Assembly (NCBI RefSeq): GCF_040750475.1
Contig: NZ_JABJVY010000028.1
Location: 14,115-78,114 of the forward strand
Source of the DNA: Amorphus sp040750475
GTDB taxonomy: Bacteria; Pseudomonadota; Alphaproteobacteria; Rhizobiales; Amorphaceae
DNA: 64,000 nucleotides
Reading direction: 5' to 3'
The notes under the pieces are model-generated. The model ran no database searches. It was not told the DNA's origin and saw only the letters and a program-made list of their open reading frames with translations. Positions within the stretch are counted from its first letter, which is position 1. Each line of letters starts with the position of its first letter. The position numbers were made by a program, and so were the translations under genes. This document shows positions 50,226-57,169 of this stretch, piece after piece.

Positions 50226-51944
50226 TCAGACAGGCGAGAGCCAAACGTCCAGCACGGCGCAGCGCTTCTCGGTTTGCACCACGTGGAGCGCTTCCTTGAC
50301 CGCCGCATCGAGGTCTTCCGGTCGGTCCACCTTGCGGGCGAACGCGCCGCCGGCTGCCGCAGCGATATCGGCATAGGCGGGGGAGGGCTCGAACGAAAGG
50401 TCCAGGTCGTTCGCCTTGGAGGCGTAACCTTCCGGATGAACGGCAAGAGCGGAGAAGCGCGGCGCCTTCCAGCCGCGGTTGTTGTAGACGACCTGCAGGA
50501 ATGGCGTTTCGTATTTCGCCGCCATCCAGTGCACTGTCGAAGGAATGGAGAACATGTAGGAGCCGTCGCCGGTGAGCGCGACGACCGTCTTTTCGGGTGC
50601 GGCGAGCTTGGAGCCGATCGCGGCGCCACCGCTCCAGCCGAGCGAGCTGCCGCCGCTGGCGAAGTAGGACCCCGGCGCCGTCATCCGCATGTGATTGGCG
50701 ATCACCGTGTAGTTGGTGATGCCTTCGCTGAGCACGATCGTTTCCTCCGGATCGATGTGCTTGCGCACCGTGGCGGTCAGAAATTCCGGCGTGATCAGCC
50801 CCTCGCTCCGGGTCTCCTTCTCCGCCAGCGCGGCGCGCCGGGCCTTGCTCTGGGCGGAATAGTGCGCGGTGCGGGCGGCAACCTTCTTGGCGTCGATCGC
50901 GCGCGCGTCGAGAGCGGCGTTGAGCTGGGCCAGCGCCGTCTCGGCATCGGCGCGCACCGATTCCTCCGCGCCGATATACCAAAGCGGCATCGCCTCCTTC
51001 AGCGGGTCGACGTCGATGTGCACGATCGGCGCGCCTTCGGCGGGGCGGTTGATGGTCGGGATCCACGGCACGTCACTGTCGACGACCAGCACGAAGTCGG
51101 CTTCGGCCAGCGCCTTGTTCTGGTGCGGCTCGTTCCACTGGTTGCCGAGATAGAGCGGATGGTCGTGGGGAATGTTGAGGGCGCTCGGCGCGGATTCCTG
51201 CACGCCGATGCCCAACCGCTCGCAGAAGCGGACCAGCTCGCCAACGGCATTCGGATTGCGCCCGGCAAAAGAGGTCACCAGCAGAGGCCGCTCGGCCTTG
51301 TCGATGCCGTCCAGAATGCGCGCGATCGCCTTCGCCGTCAGAGCCCCCGGATCGACGGGCTTCCACTGCTTGGGGTCGATCGTGACCGAAGCGGCAAGCT
51401 CTTCCTCCATGACCTCGCGCGCGCCCATCAGATAGGTCGGCCCCTTGGGGGCGGAGGTGGCGAACTGCAGCGCCCGATGGACCATCTGCTTGACGTTCCG
51501 GCCGGTGCGGATTTCCGCGTCATATTTCATGTAGCCGCGCACGATCCCGCGCTGATCGTGGACATCCTGCAGCCAGTGAATGAACTCGTTGCGGCTGCCG
51601 GTCAGTTCGCCGTCCTGGGTAAAGGGCGACGCACCGGCGAACACCAGCATGGGCACGCGGGCGCGAGCGGCATTGTGGACCGCGCCGGCGAGCGACTGGG
51701 TGCCGCACTCGACGTGGACGAGGACGAGTTGCGGTTTGCCGCTGACCTGGGCGAAGCCGTGGGCGGCGCACATGCCGACCATTTCGTTGGGCGCCGTCAT
51801 CACGGTCGGGATCGGCCGTCCGCTTGCCCGCGCCTCCGCGATCGCTTCCAGCAAGGCTGGGTGGTCGCTGCCGAAATTCGCGAAGATGTGGGAAATACCC
51901 GCCTCTGTCAGGGCTTCGAGGAAAGCCGTGCTGGTCGTGTACAT
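50226..51944 (-). CDS. Thiamine diphosphate-dependent decarboxylase, benzoylformate decarboxylase/acetolactate synthase-like
   Basis: A 572-residue ThDP enzyme. The catalytic Glu is Glu54 in TAPNEMVGMCAAHGFA, followed by the Pyr domain (residues 1-170), a central domain (190-330) and the PP domain with GDGSYMFSIPSTVHWMAAKY and a downstream YNNRGW, the standard metal and ThDP motif. It fits the benzoylformate-decarboxylase/acetolactate-synthase superfamily but lacks a FAD-type central motif I can recognise. Upstream is marR, downstream are an aromatic-type aldehyde dehydrogenase and a TRAP transporter. The likely reaction is non-oxidative decarboxylation of an imported 2-oxo acid to an aldehyde. 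The actual substrate is not known. Confidence 0.82.
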   Translation of the reverse strand: MYTTSTAFLEALTEAGISHIFANFGSDHPALLEAIAEARASGRPIPTVMTAPNEMVGMCAAHGFAQVSGKPQLVLVHVECGTQSLAGAVHNAARARVPMLVFAGASPFTQDGELTGSRNEFIHWLQDVHDQRGIVRGYMKYDAEIRTGRNVKQMVHRALQFATSAPKGPTYLMGAREVMEEELAASVTIDPKQWKPVDPGALTAKAIARILDGIDKAERPLLVTSFAGRNPNAVGELVRFCERLGIGVQESAPSALNIPHDHPLYLGNQWNEPHQNKALAEADFVLVVDSDVPWIPTINRPAEGAPIVHIDVDPLKEAMPLWYIGAEESVRADAETALAQLNAALDARAIDAKKVAARTAHYSAQSKARRAALAEKETRSEGLITPEFLTATVRKHIDPEETIVLSEGITNYTVIANHMRMTAPGSYFASGGSSLGWSGGAAIGSKLAAPEKTVVALTGDGSYMFSIPSTVHWMAAKYETPFLQVVYNNRGWKAPRFSALAVHPEGYASKANDLDLSFEPSPAYADIAAAAGGAFARKVDRPEDLDAAVKEALHVVQTEKRCAVLDVWLSPV

Positions 51945-51962
51945 GGGCTTGGAAACGCTTCC

Positions 51963-52451
51963 TCATTCGAGAACGGTCACGATCCGGCGCAACAGCCGGA
52001 TCAGCTCGTCTTTCTTGTCGCCGACGATCTCGTCGAGCTCTTCATCGTGTTTGGCCGCGCAGGCGGCGAGATGGGCGAGCTTGTCCTCGCCGTCTTGGGT
52101 CAGGAACAGCGCATAGCTGCGCCGGTCGGTCGGGATCTGGCCGCGGCGGATCATGCCTTCGCGCAGGAGATCGCGCAGAACCGGCGTGATCGTCGACTTG
52201 TCGCGCCCGCATGCCCGGCTGAGCGAAATCGGCGTGATGCCGGGATTGTGATGAATGATGTTCAAGACCGCGAACCAGCCCGGGCGAAGGTCGCTCTCGC
52301 CGGTGTGGCGCTTGAATGTTTTGAACGATGCGTTTTGCGCAAGCCGAAGGTGAAACCCGAGCGCGTGCTCCAAAGGCCCCAGCTTGATCCCGTCGGAGGG
52401 TTCGACTTGGCCGTTATGCGCGCTTTGTCTCGGCTTGGCGGTCTTATCCAT
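51963..52451 (-). CDS. MarR-family regulator of the decarboxylase/TRAP operon
   Basis: A winged-helix MarR protein, 162 residues from ATG 52451; a TTG at 52544 would add 31 residues but has no ribosome-binding site. The DNA-binding part is GITPISLSRACGRDKSTITPVLRDLLREGMIRRG, and the wing is PTDRRSYALFLTQDGE. It is the first gene of the minus-strand run that continues with the ThDP decarboxylase 18 bp later, and it is divergent from the monooxygenase gene. A palindrome (52533-52546) between the two divergent genes is a candidate operator. Probably a local repressor that responds to the pathway substrate. Confidence 0.82.
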   Translation of the reverse strand: MDKTAKPRQSAHNGQVEPSDGIKLGPLEHALGFHLRLAQNASFKTFKRHTGESDLRPGWFAVLNIIHHNPGITPISLSRACGRDKSTITPVLRDLLREGMIRRGQIPTDRRSYALFLTQDGEDKLAHLAACAAKHDEELDEIVGDKKDELIRLLRRIVTVLE

Positions 52452-52532
52452 CTGGCCTGCAACCGAATTTTCGCGTCCCGCGATCCTGGTCCAAGGCGAA
52501 GCTATATGGCATCGACTGGGCGTCGGCAACTC

Positions 52533-52546
52533 GTTTTGAATCAAAC
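52533..52546. promoter_or_regulatory. Inverted repeat, candidate MarR operator
   Basis: GTTTTGAATCAAAC, an imperfect 14-bp palindrome in an AT-rich patch between the divergent marR (52451) and monooxygenase (52719) genes. Sites of this form (TTTGA-TCAAA) are bound by several MarR regulators of aromatic catabolism. Confidence 0.5.
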
Positions 52547-52718
52547 TATCTATTTGGGCTCTTCCGCCTTTGCCTCATTCGCGACGCAAATTTTCCGGAT
52601 TTGAGGCGTGAGCGTCAGGTTCGCGCAAGATTGGTCTCCGATGGTAGGATTTCGATATCCAATCCATCCGGAATGGTGGTTTCGGCAGTGCCTCGGAGGG
52701 AGTGTCCAAAGGCCGGCC

Positions 52719-53732
52719 ATGCAGTTCTCCTTCTCCGTCTTCCCGAAAGAAGCCGCTTCGGAATTTCTTTCGTCTGCACAGCGCGCCGAACGTGCCGGCA
52801 TCGATCATCTGTGGGTGGTCGACGACACCGGCTATGCGGATCCCTTCGTTCTGCTCGGAGCCTTGACCTCCGCGACTGCGCATATCGGCCTCGGCGCCGT
52901 ACTCGTCGATCCCTGGGTGCGCCATCCGATGCATATCGCCCAGGCCGCTGCGGTGTTGTCCGATCTCCGCCACGACCGGATCGTTGTCGGATTAGGGCCT
53001 GCCTCCCCGCGGGCGCATCGGCAGATGGGGATTTCGCCTGCAGACGATCGCGATCAGCTCCGCTCGGCCGTGGCCGTGCTGAGGGCGCTGTGGGCGGGCG
53101 AGACCGTGAGCTGCCAGACCCCAGCCTACCGTCTGGATCGGGCCAGCCTGAAGCTCCTGCCGTCGCAGCCGGTCGAGGTCCACGTGACGGCGGCGGATGC
53201 CGACGCGGTGCGGCTTGCCGGCGAGATCGCCGACGGTGTTGTGGTCGCCAATGTCGCGACGCCGGAGGCGGTGCGGACCATCCGCGGATGGATTGCCGAG
53301 GGCGCAAAGCGGGTAGGCCGAGACCCGACGACAGTGCGCCTGGTCGCCTGGAGTCTGGTGCTTTCCGCCGACGATACCGGTCCGATCTACGGTTCGACGC
53401 GGCGTTATCTCGCGCGCCAGGTCGCCAATTTCGATAGCGAAACGGCCGACATGCACGGGATCGAAGCGGAGACGGTCAACGCCGTCCGTGCGCGGCTGTC
53501 GGAGCGGGGAGCGGAGGTCGACACCGATATTCTGCCCAATTCGGTTCTCGACCGGCTTCTCGTCGTCGGGTCGGCGGCCTCCTGCCTAGACCGCATCTAT
53601 GCCCTGGAGACGGCGGGTCTGGATCTGATCGGCATCCGGCCGTGCGCCGATCTGTCGACCCGGTTCGACTATGACGAGATGGTGCTCAGCCTGTGGTCGG
53701 AGCTGGAGAGCCGCCGCCGCGGCGATGCCTGA
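52719..53732 (+). CDS. Luciferase-like (LLM class) flavin-dependent oxidoreductase
   Basis: A 337-residue TIM-barrel protein of the bacterial luciferase superfamily. It shows the N-terminal strand MQFSFSVFP, the segment GIDHLWVVDDTGYADPFVLLGALTSATAHIGLG, the turn RHPMHIAQAAAVLSDLRHDRIVVGLG, and later EIADGVVVANVA. Both FMN- and F420-dependent members share this; cofactor cannot be decided. ATG 52719 starts the family sequence, though the frame is open from 52608. It is divergent from marR across a candidate operator and may be part of the same regulon, acting on the pathway substrate or a precursor. Confidence 0.8.
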   Translation: MQFSFSVFPKEAASEFLSSAQRAERAGIDHLWVVDDTGYADPFVLLGALTSATAHIGLGAVLVDPWVRHPMHIAQAAAVLSDLRHDRIVVGLGPASPRAHRQMGISPADDRDQLRSAVAVLRALWAGETVSCQTPAYRLDRASLKLLPSQPVEVHVTAADADAVRLAGEIADGVVVANVATPEAVRTIRGWIAEGAKRVGRDPTTVRLVAWSLVLSADDTGPIYGSTRRYLARQVANFDSETADMHGIEAETVNAVRARLSERGAEVDTDILPNSVLDRLLVVGSAASCLDRIYALETAGLDLIGIRPCADLSTRFDYDEMVLSLWSELESRRRGDA

Positions 53733-53770
53733 CCAAGCAAAACCGGTCCTCGCTTTTCACGGGATTTACA

Positions 53771-55282
53771 TTACCGAATCGAGAAATTCATCGGCACCGT
53801 GAACGACAGGCTCGACGTTCCCAGTTCGCTCGGGATCGGCGGAATGCGCGCGCTGCGCACCGCTGACAGCGCGGCTGCGTCGAGGGCGGAGTTGCCGGTT
53901 CCGCCCGCGAGGCGCACCCCGGTCACGCCACCGGATCCTACGACCGTGAAGCTCACCCTGGCGGTGCCCTGCGCCGGGCGCGCCTGAACCGGATAGCGCT
54001 TCTGGCGTTCGATCGCGCGACGCACTTGCGCATGATAGCGGTTGCGCGCCGCGGCGACCTGCGCGCGCGAAGCGGCCTGGCGAGCTTGCGGAGCCGGGTT
54101 GCCGCGCTGGGCGGAGGCCGAACGACTGCTTGCCTGCTTTTGAGCCTGCCGCCGTTCCGCGCGCTCGGCGGCACGGCGCGCCTCCGCCTGGCGTCTGGCT
54201 TCCGCCCGACGCTCCGCTTCCGCCCGCTGCTGCGCCTCCCGGCGCTCACGCTCGCGCGCCTCCGCCGCCGCGATCCGCTGCCGCTCCTTTTCCAGGACGG
54301 CGCGCATTTCCGGTGTCGGTTCCGGTTTGGTCTGCGGCACCTCGAAGGCGCGCTCCGCCTTTTCGGCCATCTCTTCCGGAGTGGCGATCGGCTCGGGCGG
54401 TGGCCTGCGCAGGGGCAGGGGAACCGAAACGACCTCGCTTTCGGGCTCCGCCAACTCCTCGGTGACCGGCTCCGGCTCACTCTCCTCGACTGGCTCCGGC
54501 GCCTCGGTGACCTTGGGGGTCGGCTCCTCGAGGGCTTCGGCGATGTTCGGATCCCAGGTCGGGACGAACGGCTCCTGAGGCTCGACCACCGGCTCCGGCT
54601 CTGCGACTTCGACCGGTTCGGTGACGTCCTCCGGCTCGGCGATCTCTTCCACGGTCTCGACCGGCTCGGGCGCGGGTTCGGGTTCTTCCAGCGCTTCGGT
54701 CAGCTCGGGCGGGACGGGGTCAGGAACGGTCTCGGCGGGCTCTTCGATCGGCTCTTCCACCGGCTCCGCTTCGACAACGGGCTCGGGCGCCGTCTCCGCC
54801 TCGGCAATCTCCTCCGGCTCGGCCGGCTCCGGCGTGTCCGCAACCTCCTCGTTCGGCGGTGTCGGGGCCGGCGGCTCGTCTTCCGGGGGTGCTTCGCTGA
54901 CGTCCGGCGTTCCGACGTCGGTGATCTCCTCCGGCGGCGTCTCCACCGGGGTGGCCATCGGAGCGCCGGCCGAACTCGTGGAATCGACGGCGTCTTCGCT
55001 GGCCTCGCTCTGGCTCTCCACAGGTGGGAGCTCGACCATGATCGCCGATTCCAGCGCGGCGACGTCCGGCGGGTCCTGGGGCCGCAGCAAGACGGCCGTT
55101 GCCAGCGCGGTGGAGGCGCCCAAGACCAGGAGGAAGCTCGCCGTCCAGCCCAGTGTTCTCAGGCCGCGGGAACCGCCTTGGTGGATCGGGTCGACAGCGG
55201 ACTTGCCGCGCGGGCTACCGCCCGCGCGTCGACCGCGTGCCGCGATTTCCTTTGATTTTTCCATGAACCGGGTGCTCGCCAT
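53771..55282 (-). CDS. tonB: TonB energy transducer
   Basis: A 503-residue TonB protein, about twice the usual length. A cytoplasmic basic N-terminus is followed by one membrane helix (about residues 46-66, LGWTASFLLVLGASTALATAV). Residues 75-315 are a periplasmic Glu/Pro repeat region, then comes a basic coiled coil rich in Ala, Arg and Gln (315-400), and the C-terminal TonB domain (RYPVQARPAQGTARVSFTVVGSGGVTGVRL, then SARIPPIPSEL) is intact. It transmits the proton-motive force to the heme receptor. Downstream of exbB and exbD on the same strand. The very acidic spacer may serve a thick envelope; that is a guess. Confidence 0.92.
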   Translation of the reverse strand: MASTRFMEKSKEIAARGRRAGGSPRGKSAVDPIHQGGSRGLRTLGWTASFLLVLGASTALATAVLLRPQDPPDVAALESAIMVELPPVESQSEASEDAVDSTSSAGAPMATPVETPPEEITDVGTPDVSEAPPEDEPPAPTPPNEEVADTPEPAEPEEIAEAETAPEPVVEAEPVEEPIEEPAETVPDPVPPELTEALEEPEPAPEPVETVEEIAEPEDVTEPVEVAEPEPVVEPQEPFVPTWDPNIAEALEEPTPKVTEAPEPVEESEPEPVTEELAEPESEVVSVPLPLRRPPPEPIATPEEMAEKAERAFEVPQTKPEPTPEMRAVLEKERQRIAAAEARERERREAQQRAEAERRAEARRQAEARRAAERAERRQAQKQASSRSASAQRGNPAPQARQAASRAQVAAARNRYHAQVRRAIERQKRYPVQARPAQGTARVSFTVVGSGGVTGVRLAGGTGNSALDAAALSAVRSARIPPIPSELGTSSLSFTVPMNFSIR

Positions 55283-55298
55283 CGGCTTTGCCCAGCTC

Positions 55299-55778
55299 CT
55301 ATTGGCTCGGAGGTGTGGCCGCCGGTGCCTCGCCGGCCGGCGCCTCGGCTTGATCCGCCGGGGAAGGCACTGCTTCCAGGCCGACCAGTGCCAGCTTGGT
55401 ATATCCGGCGTCGCGCAACTGATTCATCGTCGTGACGACGTCCTCGTAGCGCAGCGAGCGATCGGCGCGCAGGAACACGCGGGTCTCGCGATCGCCTTCG
55501 GTTTCCATGTCGAGCGCGGCGCGCAGGCCCGCCGCCGAAATCGGATCGTTGCCGAGATAGAGCGAGCGATCCTCACGGATGGTGACGATCAACGGCGTGT
55601 CCGGTCGCGGGGTTTTCTGCGCCGTGGAAGAGGGCAGGTCCACCCCGACATCCACCGTGGAGAGCGGGGCTGCGACCATGAAGATGATCAAGAGCACCAG
55701 CATCACGTCGATGAACGGCGTGACGTTGATCTCGTGATTTTCCTGGAGGTCGTCGCCGTCGGTCGGCCGGATCGCCAT
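55299..55778 (-). CDS. exbD: Biopolymer transport protein ExbD
   Basis: A 159-residue ExbD: a short cytoplasmic N-terminus, one membrane helix INVTPFIDVMLVLLIIFMVA with the essential Asp24, and a periplasmic domain with LFLRADRSLRYEDVV-like sequence. It is the proton-handling partner of ExbB in the TonB motor. The ATG follows AGGAGG at 6 nt. It sits between exbB (10 bp upstream) and tonB (16 bp downstream). Confidence 0.95.
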   Translation of the reverse strand: MAIRPTDGDDLQENHEINVTPFIDVMLVLLIIFMVAAPLSTVDVGVDLPSSTAQKTPRPDTPLIVTIREDRSLYLGNDPISAAGLRAALDMETEGDRETRVFLRADRSLRYEDVVTTMNQLRDAGYTKLALVGLEAVPSPADQAEAPAGEAPAATPPSQ

Positions 55779-55788
55779 CAGTTGCCTC

Positions 55789-56529
55789 CTATTCCGCCGC
55801 GATCGCGAACAGGGAGGCGGGAGACCGGTCGAGATCGCGCCCGACGAGCCGCAGGATCGCTGCGGTCGCGTCGCCCAAAAGCGCGCGGTAGGCGGAAATT
55901 TTGCGGGAGAAGTGGTTGTAGATCACCACGGCGGGAATCGCGGCGACCAGGCCGAGCGCGGTCGCAAGCAGGGCCTCGGCGATGCCGGGGGCGACGACGG
56001 CCAGGTTCGTGGTCTCGGTTTCCGCAATGCCGATAAAGGCATTCATGATGCCCCAGACGGTGCCGAACAGGCCGACGAACGGTGCCGTCGCGCCGATGGT
56101 GGCGAGCACGCCGGTGCCGTAGCCGATTCCGCGGGCGGTCGCGGCTTCAAGCCGCACCAGCCGGCTTTCCACCCGTTCCTTGATGCCGGACGGCGCGAGC
56201 CCAGCCGACTGCTCGATCTCGATCTCCGCGGCTGCGATCAGGCGTGCCACGGTACGGCTCGGGCCTGGTGCGTTGCGTGCCTCCGCGAGGGTCGACGCCG
56301 CGTCGATCGCCCGCAGCGACCGTTTGGTGCGCGACAGGGCGCCGGCCAGTTCGATCGTCTTGAACAGCCACACGGTCCAGGTGACGAGGAAAGCGATCAC
56401 GAGGCCGATCATTACCGCCTTCACCACGATGTCGGCGGCCATGAACATCCCGATCGGGCTCAGATCGTGGCTCGCGCCAGCCTCGGGAAGGAGCATGTCG
56501 GCGCTAAAAGGCAGTAGGGTCACGTCCAT
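55789..56529 (-). CDS. exbB: Biopolymer transport protein ExbB
   Basis: A 246-residue ExbB of the MotA/TolQ/ExbB family with three membrane helices: residues about 30-55, then GVLATIGATAPFVGLFGTVWGIMNAF and a third with ALGLVAAIPAVVIYNHFSRK. The conserved Thr and Pro of the proton path are present. The start at 56529 is chosen because the upstream open frame (to 56724) has no ExbB-like sequence. First gene of exbB-exbD-tonB, which powers the heme receptor encoded nearby. Confidence 0.94.
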   Translation of the reverse strand: MDVTLLPFSADMLLPEAGASHDLSPIGMFMAADIVVKAVMIGLVIAFLVTWTVWLFKTIELAGALSRTKRSLRAIDAASTLAEARNAPGPSRTVARLIAAAEIEIEQSAGLAPSGIKERVESRLVRLEAATARGIGYGTGVLATIGATAPFVGLFGTVWGIMNAFIGIAETETTNLAVVAPGIAEALLATALGLVAAIPAVVIYNHFSRKISAYRALLGDATAAILRLVGRDLDRSPASLFAIAAE

Positions 56530-56683
56530 GACGGTTCTTTGCTGTCGTCTACTGGAGCGCTCGCCGTTCAGGTCGGGAGGATCCGAACGGGAATTGCTCA
56601 AGCCTTTGAATCCGGGCCCGTTTCTCGTCGATCGCGTGCATCCACACGATCGGAAGGGACCCGAAGTCCGGAAAACTCGTGAA

Positions 56684-56755
56684 GCCGGCATCGCGGATGC
56701 CGGCCGATTTCGACAAGACGGCACCGGCGGGAAGGTCAGGATCCCCGCCGGTGCC
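56684..56755. repeat. Two perfect hairpins between the heme monooxygenase and exbB
   Basis: GCCGGCATC-GCG-GATGCCGGC (56684-56704) and GGCACCGGCGGG with CCCGCCGGTGCC (56720-56731, 56744-56755) are perfect stems of 9 and 12 bp. They follow the heme monooxygenase on the reverse strand and may end or protect its message; no clear T-run follows. The rest of this 287-bp gap looks featureless. Confidence 0.5.
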
Positions 56756-56816
56756 AGCGCTCCGTTTTCGCCCGATCGCTGCCCGCGAGGGCGCGCCAGG
56801 CCACAGGCGCATGCTC

Positions 56817-57149
56817 CTATTCGGCTGCGGCCACTTTGGGCTTCACCGTCTGCAGCGTCTCGAAGCCCTCAAACTCGGGATGGCCGATATAGAGCGGCTT
56901 GCGCTCTCCGGCGCCCTTATGGGCTTCGCGGAAGGCTTCCGAGCGAGTCCAGGCTTCGAACGCTTCACGGGATTCCCACACCGTATGGGACGAATAGAGG
57001 GTGTGATCCTCTTTCTCCGGCCCTTTCAGAAGGTGGAACTCGACAAAGCCGGGTTCCTGGTCGATGTGGACCTCGCGGCCGAGCCAAACCTCCTCGAAGG
57101 CTTTCTCTTCGCCGCGCAAAACCTTGAAGCGGTTCATGGCGATGAACAT
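56817..57149 (-). CDS. IsdG-type heme-degrading monooxygenase
   Basis: A 110-residue dimeric ferredoxin-fold protein of the antibiotic-biosynthesis-monooxygenase/IsdG family. The catalytic triad of IsdG (Asn, Trp, His) is present at Asn6 (FIAMNRFKV), Trp67 (FEAWTRS) and His77 (REAHKG), matching the spacing of the known heme-degrading members and of HmuQ/HmuD from rhizobia. It cleaves the heme ring and frees iron in the cytoplasm. It follows the heme receptor gene by 16 bp on the same strand, and an iron-control-like motif overlaps that gap. No HmuS-type chaperone is present, so this is the heme-iron release step. Confidence 0.88.
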   Translation of the reverse strand: MFIAMNRFKVLRGEEKAFEEVWLGREVHIDQEPGFVEFHLLKGPEKEDHTLYSSHTVWESREAFEAWTRSEAFREAHKGAGERKPLYIGHPEFEGFETLQTVKPKVAAAE

Positions 57150-57154
57150 GCTTT

Positions 57155-57169
57155 CAAGAATCCTTCTAA
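57155..57169. promoter_or_regulatory. Iron-control-element-like motif before the heme monooxygenase gene
   Basis: On the reverse strand TTAGAA-GGA-TTCTTG (57155-57169) resembles the Irr box TTTAGAA-N3-TTCTAAA. A related motif lies at 59446-59458 before hemP. It directly precedes the ATG at 57149. Confidence 0.4.

Noticed and set aside
54026..55255. 409-codon forward open frame rich in Leu, Arg and Gly
   Set aside because: Complement of the Glu/Pro repeat of TonB, which yields an artificial repetitive frame.
56720..56755. Perfect 12-bp hairpin as a terminator for the heme monooxygenase
   Set aside because: No T-run on the reverse strand side; kept only as a hairpin.
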